From positions 1 to 36,378 of the forward strand of contig JAISIH010000049.1 of NCBI GenBank assembly GCA_031262105.1: a stretch of 36,378 nt of DNA, written 5' to 3'. The first letter of the stretch is position 1. Every line of letters begins with the position of its first letter. This stretch comes from Ruminococcus sp. Lineage in GTDB: Bacteria > Bacillota > Clostridia > Oscillospirales > Ruminococcaceae. The notes beneath the pieces are model-generated. The model did no database searches and was not told where the DNA came from. It saw only the letters and a program-made list of their open reading frames with translations. This document shows, piece by piece, positions 30,940-36,378 of this stretch. A program made the translations under genes and the position numbers.

Positions 30940-33900
30940 GCACTCAAAATCTCAATCACGCTCGTCATAAGGCTAAGCGGGTTGTCTTTCCCGACTTTAA
31001 CGGCGATGTGCGGCTTTAAGCCCGAATTTATCGTAACACGCCGCTTGAAAGTTTGAACAAGGGTCGAAATCGTCTCCGGCTCGGCGGTTTTGATATAGAA
31101 AAACATTATGTCGCCCTTTTGCGTAACCTCGGTTATTCCGGCGGCGGAAGCCTTGTTCCGCACAAGCGAAACGGTAATAAGCCCGTTAATCGAGTCGGGC
31201 GGGTCGCCGTAACGGTCGATAAGCTCGTCAATTAAATCTAAGCTCTGGTCGTTCGTTTTAAGAGAAGCGATTTTGCGGTATATATCAAGGCGGTCGGCAA
31301 GGGATGGAATGTAAGTCTCGGGGATATGCGCCTCAATTTGCAGGTCGATAAGACAGTCTTCCGGCTTCTGCGGAAGCGGCTCGCCCCGCTCCTCCGACAT
31401 AACCTCAGAAAGGATTTGAAGGTACATATCATAGCCTACCGACTCCATATGCCCGTGCTGTCGGGCCCCCAAGAGCGAACCTGCGCCGCGTATTTCAAGG
31501 TCTCGCATTGCGATGCGAAAACCGCTCCCGAACTGGGTAAATTCGCGGATTGCATCGAGGCGTTTTGCGGCAATTTCTGTAAGGCTCTTGCCGCGCCGGA
31601 ATGTGAAGTATGCAAAAGCCCGTCTGGAACTTCTCCCCACACGTCCGCGAAGCTGATATAATTGCGATAAACCGAATCGGTCGGCATCTTCGATAATTAG
31701 CGTGTTGCAGTTCGGGACATCGACGCCGGTTTCGATTAACGTTGTGCAGACAAGGACATCAATTTCGTGTTCGACAAGCTTCTGCCAAACCTCCGAAAGC
31801 TCCTCCTCATCCATTCTGCCGTGGGCTATTCCGATACGCGCTTCCGGGATATTTTCTGCAATCCTCGCGGCGGCAAGCGTTATCGAATCAATCCGATTGT
31901 GGATATAATAAACCTGCCCGCCGCGCCGCAGTTCCTTATTAATCGCCTGAATTATAACGCCGAGGTCGTATTCGAGGACGTAGGTCTGGACAGGGTGGCG
32001 GTCGATGGGGGCTTCTTCTAATACACTCATATCGCGTATGCCGCTCATCGCCATATTAAGCGTACGCGGAATCGGTGTAGCGGATAATGTCAGCACGTCA
32101 ACGCCGGTGAAATACTGCTTGAACTGCTCCTTGTGTTTAACGCCGAAGCGTTGCTCCTCATCAATTATAACAAGCCCGAGGTCCGGGAATTTCACGCCTT
32201 TTTGGATTAGCATATGCGTGCCGATTATGAAGTCAATCTGCCCGTCCGCAAGCTCTTTTTTAATCCTGTTCTGCTCCTTTATCGTGCGGAAGCGCGACAG
32301 AAGCTGAATCCGCACCGGGAAGCTCTCGAAGCGTTTTAACGCCGTCTGGTAATGCTGCCAAGCGAGGACGGTCGTCGGGGCGAGAAGCACGCACTGTTTC
32401 CCGTCTTCAATGCACTTAAAAGCGGCGCGGAAAGCGACTTCCGTCTTCCCGAAGCCGACATCGCCGCAAAGGAGCCTATCCATCGGGAGAGGTTTTTCCA
32501 TATCTGCCTTAATTTCGGCGGTTGAGGTAAGCTGGTCGTCCGTTTCGGTAAACGGAAAGCGTGTCTCGAAGTCGTTTATAAGGTCATCATCAATCGGGAA
32601 CGCGTAGCCCGGGGTCTGACTGCGCTTTGCGTAAAGCGCGATAAGTTCGTCCGCCATGTCGCGAACCGCCGCACGAACTTTCGCTTTCTGCTTCTGCCAG
32701 CCGTCCGACGAGAGCTTATTAAGCTTAACCGTCTCGTTATCATTGCCTTTCCCGCCCGGACCGATATATTTTGAAACAATGTCAAGCTGATTGACGGGGA
32801 CGTAAAGCACGTCCGTTCCCGCGTATTGAATTGTAATATAATCCTTCGTAACGCCCTCGAGTGAGAGTTTTCTAATCCCCTCGAAACGCCCGATACCGTG
32901 CAGTGCATGGACGATTAAATCCCCTTTTCGGATATCCGACAGGGACTTTATCTCCTCATTTTTGTTAACCTTCTTGAGTTTGCGCTTGCTGTGCTCGTGG
33001 ATAGATTGGGCAATAAACGCAACCTTCGCATCCGTGTAGTCGAAGCCGCCGGAAATTAACCCTTTCGCGGAGGGGAAAAGGTAGGTTTTGCCCTCGTTAA
33101 AAACGCTCGTCGGGGTTATAATTTCAGCCGTCAAGCCCTCGTCCGCAAGGTCTTTTTGGATTATCGGGAGGGTCTTGTCCGAGCCTGCGCTGACGAAAAC
33201 GCTGTAACCCCGTTCGGTGAAGCTTTTGAGGTCGTCGATAAGCTGCCTTATTTCGCCGCCCCACGCGGCAGTCTGCCCGGCGTTAAGACTGACCCCCGCC
33301 GCGAATTGCCGCCCGCCGCCCCGGATAAACGCATCCATGTAAATTGCAGTGAAATCATTTGCGCGGCTATCGAAAGTTTCAAAATCGAGCATATAGCTGT
33401 CGGAATGTTTATCGGAATTTGCCCCCATTCGGAAGAGTTCGCCCGACTCATAAAGCGCGGCTGTCTCGTCTCTGTGGTGGGAATAGACGCCCTTCGCGGC
33501 AGATAAACAGTTTTGATACTCCGAAAAAATCACAAGCGAATTTTCGGGGAGATAATCGAGGATTGTCGCCGCCCTTTCATAGGCAAGCGGGTAATATTTG
33601 TCAATATTGCCCAAAATATGCCCGCCGCCGAAATCGCGGAGGGTTTGTATATCACGGCTTAGATGCTCGCGGATAAGGTCTGCTTTTTTCGAGCGGACAG
33701 ACTTTGAAGCCGCTTCCATCCTCGCAATCTGAATTTCTGTGCTTTCAAAGAGGACAGACCGCGCCGGAGGGATAGTTATAACGCCGATGTCGCCGGACCG
33801 ACGTTGGGTGTCAATGTCAAAATACGCGGCGGTATCGACTTCATCGCCCCAGAATTCAAAACGCACGGGATTTTTCTCCGAAGCCGGGAAGACGTCGAAA

Positions 33901-34478
33901 ACAGAGCCGCGCCGCGCAAACTGCGAAACTCCCTCGACCCGCTCCGCCCTCGTATATCCTGCCGCGACAAGGCGGGCAATAAGCTCGTCAACGTCCAATA
34001 TATCGCCGTTTTTTATTGTAATTGTGTTTTTTTGAAGGACATCTTTGGGGATTGTGTGCTGCATAACCGCCTCGGCTGACGCGGAGATAACGCTAATATG
34101 CCCGTCGGCGGTGTTCCCGAGACGTTCTTTCGCGTTAATAAGGTTAGAAAGCGTTCCGATTGCGGCGTATTCGTATTCGCGGGAGACGGCTTCGGAATTT
34201 ATGAACGCGAAATCCTTCGCCGGCAGGACAGCCGAAACCGTCTCGCCCGTAAGTGTGTTAATATCGTCCGAAAGCCGCCTTGCCGCCTGTTCCGTGTCGG
34301 AAACAATCAGAATAACAGGAATAGCAGGGGCGGCATTACAGGCAAGCCCGGCGATAAAATGCGCCTTGTGTATATGCGCAAAGCCCGAAGCGTAAAGGGG
34401 ACCCCCTTTTTTTGCGACGAGCTGTTTTATCTCATTAAACGCCGGTAATTTTTTAAGCGGCTCTAAAATCAATGACAT
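30936..34478 (-). CDS. mfd: Transcription-repair coupling factor Mfd
   Basis: A 1180-residue ATP-driven translocase that removes RNA polymerase stalled at DNA damage and recruits UvrA. Seen in order: UvrB-like N-terminal region (to about 340), the RNA-polymerase-interacting domain (about 500-570, with GDLIVHALHGIGRFEGIRKL), helicase motifs with Walker A GDVGFGKTE near 670-678 and DEEQRFG near 772-778, SATPIPRTLNMAMSG, TLIETGVDVPNCNTLII and QLRGRVGRS, and the C-terminal TRCF domain. Length is normal. The ATG has no ribosome binding site and lies exactly at the predicted transcription start; see the promoter entry. Confidence 0.97.
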   Translation of the reverse strand: MSLILEPLKKLPAFNEIKQLVAKKGGPLYASGFAHIHKAHFIAGLACNAAPAIPVILIVSDTEQAARRLSDDINTLTGETVSAVLPAKDFAFINSEAVSREYEYAAIGTLSNLINAKERLGNTADGHISVISASAEAVMQHTIPKDVLQKNTITIKNGDILDVDELIARLVAAGYTRAERVEGVSQFARRGSVFDVFPASEKNPVRFEFWGDEVDTAAYFDIDTQRRSGDIGVITIPPARSVLFESTEIQIARMEAASKSVRSKKADLIREHLSRDIQTLRDFGGGHILGNIDKYYPLAYERAATILDYLPENSLVIFSEYQNCLSAAKGVYSHHRDETAALYESGELFRMGANSDKHSDSYMLDFETFDSRANDFTAIYMDAFIRGGGRQFAAGVSLNAGQTAAWGGEIRQLIDDLKSFTERGYSVFVSAGSDKTLPIIQKDLADEGLTAEIITPTSVFNEGKTYLFPSAKGLISGGFDYTDAKVAFIAQSIHEHSKRKLKKVNKNEEIKSLSDIRKGDLIVHALHGIGRFEGIRKLSLEGVTKDYITIQYAGTDVLYVPVNQLDIVSKYIGPGGKGNDNETVKLNKLSSDGWQKQKAKVRAAVRDMADELIALYAKRSQTPGYAFPIDDDLINDFETRFPFTETDDQLTSTAEIKADMEKPLPMDRLLCGDVGFGKTEVAFRAAFKCIEDGKQCVLLAPTTVLAWQHYQTALKRFESFPVRIQLLSRFRTIKEQNRIKKELADGQIDFIIGTHMLIQKGVKFPDLGLVIIDEEQRFGVKHKEQFKQYFTGVDVLTLSATPIPRTLNMAMSGIRDMSVLEEAPIDRHPVQTYVLEYDLGVIIQAINKELRRGGQVYYIHNRIDSITLAAARIAENIPEARIGIAHGRMDEEELSEVWQKLVEHEIDVLVCTTLIETGVDVPNCNTLIIEDADRFGLSQLYQLRGRVGRSSRRAFAYFTFRRGKSLTEIAAKRLDAIREFTQFGSGFRIAMRDLEIRGAGSLLGARQHGHMESVGYDMYLQILSEVMSEERGEPLPQKPEDCLIDLQIEAHIPETYIPSLADRLDIYRKIASLKTNDQSLDLIDELIDRYGDPPDSINGLITVSLVRNKASAAGITEVTQKGDIMFFYIKTAEPETISTLVQTFKRRVTINSGLKPHIAVKVGKDNPLSLMTSVIEILSA

Positions 34479-34484
34479 ATTAGT

Positions 34485-34513
34485 ATTATATTATTTTTAA
34501 CTTCAATAGTCAA
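34485..34513 (-). promoter_or_regulatory. mfd promoter, predicted leaderless
   Basis: On the minus strand TTGACT (34508-34513), a 17-bp spacer and TATAAT (34485-34490), then only ACTAAT before the mfd ATG. A start site 7 nt after the -10 box is the A of the ATG, so the mRNA would have no leader. Confidence 0.7.
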
Positions 34514-34579
34514 GCATATTTTTGTGATTTTTCACAAACTTTCACCTTATTTTTTTACGAAATTTTTAGGGCTAAACTC

Positions 34580-34608
34580 TTGACAAATATACATTTAATA
34601 TGTATACT
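34580..34608 (+). promoter_or_regulatory. apbE operon promoter with overlapping palindrome
   Basis: TTGACA (34580-34585), a 17-bp spacer and TATACT (34603-34608), 7 nt before the GTG start. The inverted repeat TATACAT-TTAAT-ATGTATA (34588-34606) fills the spacer and enters the -10 box, a natural repressor site. Confidence 0.72.
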
Positions 34609-34615
34609 ATAAACT

Positions 34616-35497
34616 GTGGAAAATTTCGTTCTAAGGGGAGCGCGTTACCTTCCCTTGTTTTTAGCGTTATGTCTTCTTTGCGGCTGCGGGCGCGAGTCTA
34701 ATACTGTATTTCTGCTTGATACATTCGTTACTATAGATTCCGATTGCAATACGGAGGAGTTAACGGAAGTTATATCGGAAGTTTCGGAAGCGGCAGAGGA
34801 ATATTACGACAAGCCTTTTTCGGAAACCGACAGGTTATCCGATATGTTCAAAAAAGGCGAGGAACTTCGGGCGGCGTATGGCGATGAGATTGACTTTCGT
34901 ATAGGCGCGTTAACACGTCTTTGGAATATATCGAAAGAGACGCCTGTGCTTCCGTCTCCGGAACAGATTCAAGCTGCCTTAGCGGACAGAAGCTACGCAG
35001 ACCCCGGGGCGATTGCTAAAGGCTATGCGCTTGACTGTGCGTATCGGACGCTCGTTAAGACGAAAAGCAAACGTTCGATAATTTCTGCCGAAAGTTCCAT
35101 ACTCCTCTATGGCGAAAAGCCGGGCGGCGAGCCTTTCAAGACTGCGATTAAAAGCCCTTTTATCCCCGGCGAGTTTGTGGGCTATATCGAAACAGGCGCG
35201 GCTTTTATTTCGACTTCCGGCAACAGCGAACGCTTCATAGAAATTGACGGAAAACGTTACGGGCATATTTTCGACGCTAAAACAGGCTATCCTGTTGAAA
35301 CCGATCTTGCCTCCGTTACGGTAATTGTTCCGGCAAAAACCCCTGACGGCGGGATAATGTCCGATTTTTTATCAACCCTTATATTCATGCGCGGCACAGA
35401 GGGGTTGAAGGAATTTGAAGCTAACCCCGATTTTACCTTTTTAGCCATAGACAAAAACGGCGATATTTACGGCAACCAAAGCGTTTGTTCGATATGA
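34616..35497 (+). CDS. apbE: ApbE-type FAD:protein FMN transferase, lipoprotein (FmnB-like)
   Basis: A 293-residue exported flavin transferase that attaches FMN from FAD to a Thr/Ser of partner proteins outside the membrane. It has a lipoprotein signal ending in LLCGC (lipid Cys at C24). Family motifs are DPGAIAKGYALD at 129-140, ISTSGNSERF, YGHIFDAKTGYPV and MSDFLSTLIF with the Mg-binding Asp. The GTG start at 34616 keeps the basic residues of the signal peptide but has no ribosome binding site and lies at the predicted transcript start. A TTG at 34655 after AAGGGGAG is the alternative, but would leave no charged n-region. It overlaps the next gene by 4 bp (ATGA), indicating one operon. Confidence 0.9.
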   Translation: MENFVLRGARYLPLFLALCLLCGCGRESNTVFLLDTFVTIDSDCNTEELTEVISEVSEAAEEYYDKPFSETDRLSDMFKKGEELRAAYGDEIDFRIGALTRLWNISKETPVLPSPEQIQAALADRSYADPGAIAKGYALDCAYRTLVKTKSKRSIISAESSILLYGEKPGGEPFKTAIKSPFIPGEFVGYIETGAAFISTSGNSERFIEIDGKRYGHIFDAKTGYPVETDLASVTVIVPAKTPDGGIMSDFLSTLIFMRGTEGLKEFEANPDFTFLAIDKNGDIYGNQSVCSI

Positions 35498-35853
35498 AAA
35501 AAAAACTACTTAAGCCTAAAGAAGCAGTCATAATAACCATCTTTGTCATCTTTTTAATTGCGGTTTTTTTCATATCAAATAAGACTGCACAAACGGCTGA
35601 AATTACCGTTATTACAAACGGTTTGCGAGAAACATTTTCGGTAGATTTATCGGAAGATCGCCTTTTTACTCTTGACGATATGGAGTTTCTGATTAAAGGC
35701 GGCGACATTCGCGTTATAAAGAGCGACTGCCCGGGCGGCGATTGTGTTCATCAGGGCTTCGCAGGGGAAACGGGCGGTGTGATTGTCTGTGTGCCGAACA
35801 GGGTTACGATAAGGCTGTCAAACGTTAAAAACGATTATGATGCGATTATTTAA
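35494..35853 (+). CDS. NusG domain II protein (EetA-like)
   Basis: A 119-residue protein with one N-terminal transmembrane helix (about 12-29) and an extracellular NusG domain II. The domain carries the typical cysteine pattern in SDCPGGDCVHQGF and VIVCVPNRVTIRL. Function unknown. The ATG overlaps the apbE stop as ATGA; an upstream in-frame TTG at 35485 is less likely. In Clostridia and in the Listeria flavin electron-transfer locus this protein type sits beside an ApbE protein and a Gx-type membrane protein, as here. I infer an envelope redox role, not DNA or RNA binding. Confidence 0.85.
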   Translation: MKKKLLKPKEAVIITIFVIFLIAVFFISNKTAQTAEITVITNGLRETFSVDLSEDRLFTLDDMEFLIKGGDIRVIKSDCPGGDCVHQGFAGETGGVIVCVPNRVTIRLSNVKNDYDAII

Positions 35854-36346
35854 TGATACAAAAAAGATAACCTTAACCGCGATTTTACTTGCGGTAACGA
35901 TAGTTTTATCTTGGGCGGAGACGGTAATGCTTCCTAATCTTCCCACAGGGGTTCGCCTCGGGCTTTCAAACATAACGATTATGACGGCGGTTATCCTTCT
36001 CGGGGGGAAGACAGGCTTCGCGTTAACGGCACTTAAATCGGGCTTCGTACTCCTTACAAGAGGGGTTATCGCGGGGGCAATGTCATTCGCGGGCGGAATA
36101 TTCGCGCTTGTTGTTATAATTATCCTGCTTAAAAAGACGGACTCAAGCTTCATCTTCGTCTCGGTCACAGCGGCGATTTCGCACATTATCGGGCAGCTTA
36201 TACTATCGGCTATAATCACAAAAAGCGTATACGTTTTCGCTTATGCACCGCTCCTTCTTATCGCGGGGATATTAAGCGGAATTCTCACGGGCGTTATCCT
36301 CGGAGCGGTCGTTAAGGCAATGGAAAAATTAAAGAAACAGAGCTAA
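35837..36346 (+). CDS. Gx transporter / heptaprenyl diphosphate synthase component I family membrane protein (EetB-like)
   Basis: A 169-residue integral membrane protein with about five or six hydrophobic segments. MLPNLPTGVRLGLSNI and LGGKTGFALTALKSG are the family signatures. It is often annotated as heptaprenyl diphosphate synthase component I but resembles ECF-type substrate-binding membrane subunits, so enzymatic function is doubtful. It overlaps the NusG II gene by 17 nt and has no clear SD, so translation is probably coupled. Position after apbE and the NusG II gene matches the FmnB-EetA-EetB set. Confidence 0.85.
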   Translation: MMRLFNDTKKITLTAILLAVTIVLSWAETVMLPNLPTGVRLGLSNITIMTAVILLGGKTGFALTALKSGFVLLTRGVIAGAMSFAGGIFALVVIIILLKKTDSSFIFVSVTAAISHIIGQLILSAIITKSVYVFAYAPLLLIAGILSGILTGVILGAVVKAMEKLKKQS

Positions 36347-36349
36347 TAT

Positions 36350-36378
36350 ATGAAAAATCTCGGCGGAGTTAAGCTTTC
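36350..36378 (+). CDS. Start of a further gene, cut by the window edge
   Basis: An ATG at 36350, 3 nt after the previous stop, opens a frame MKNLGGVKL that runs to the window edge. The operon spacing suggests a real gene. Nine codons are too few to identify it, and no strong SD is visible. Confidence 0.4.

Overview
The window looks like a chromosomal segment of an uncultured or poorly known Clostridia (Firmicutes), probably near the Oscillospirales/Ruminococcaceae. The evidence is a clostridial-type dcw (division and cell wall) cluster, a PASTA-bearing FtsI/SpoVD, a MurE with the DNPR motif of meso-DAP ligases, a CD1247-type zinc-ribbon protein, a CymR-like Rrf2 regulator, AGGAGG-type ribosome binding sites and many TTGACA-17-TATAAT promoters. 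The placement is inferred from gene content and style, not from a search.

Layout: (1) 1-1301, an acidic zinc-ribbon protein and a RibU-like ECF flavin transporter subunit. (2) 1298-4175, a sulfur module: a CymR-like repressor divergent from cysK and an O-acetylhomoserine sulfhydrylase, with near-identical putative operators in both divergent promoters, closed by a strong terminator. (3) 4244-18750, the dcw cluster: repeat-rich mraZ promoter/leader, mraZ, rsmH, ftsL, ftsI, a fused murE-murF, mraY, ftsW, murG, murA, ftsQ and ftsZ with its own promoter. murD, murC and ftsA are absent from their usual places. (4) 18779-22600, a minus-strand operon of a hybrid sensor kinase and a cell-surface 5'-nucleotidase-like protein whose metal site is eroded. 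(5) 22721-26884, a PfkB sugar kinase and FapA convergent with pyruvate kinase; the tail-to-tail gap holds a terminator between two inverted copies of a GC-rich palindromic element. (6) 26925-28093, an AT-rich stand-alone AbiH-type phage-defence gene, probably acquired horizontally. (7) 28125-34513, on the minus strand: mfd with a predicted leaderless mRNA, then prfB followed by two small ABC-exporter-like proteins that carry complementary parts of one ABC ATPase. (8) 34580-36378, ApbE lipoprotein, NusG domain II protein and Gx-family membrane protein, a trio resembling FmnB-EetA-EetB of flavin-based extracellular electron transfer, running off the right edge.

Most genes are core metabolism, cell wall synthesis, division and DNA repair. 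The parts most worth a second look are the two complementary ABC-like proteins behind prfB, the MurE-MurF fusion with a surviving internal ribosome binding site and start codon, the layered repeats in the mraZ leader, the shared cymR/cysK operator, the predicted leaderless mfd and apbE transcripts, the inverted palindromic element pair, and the degenerate surface nucleotidase paired with a sensor kinase. No tRNA, rRNA, CRISPR array, transposase or integrase was seen.
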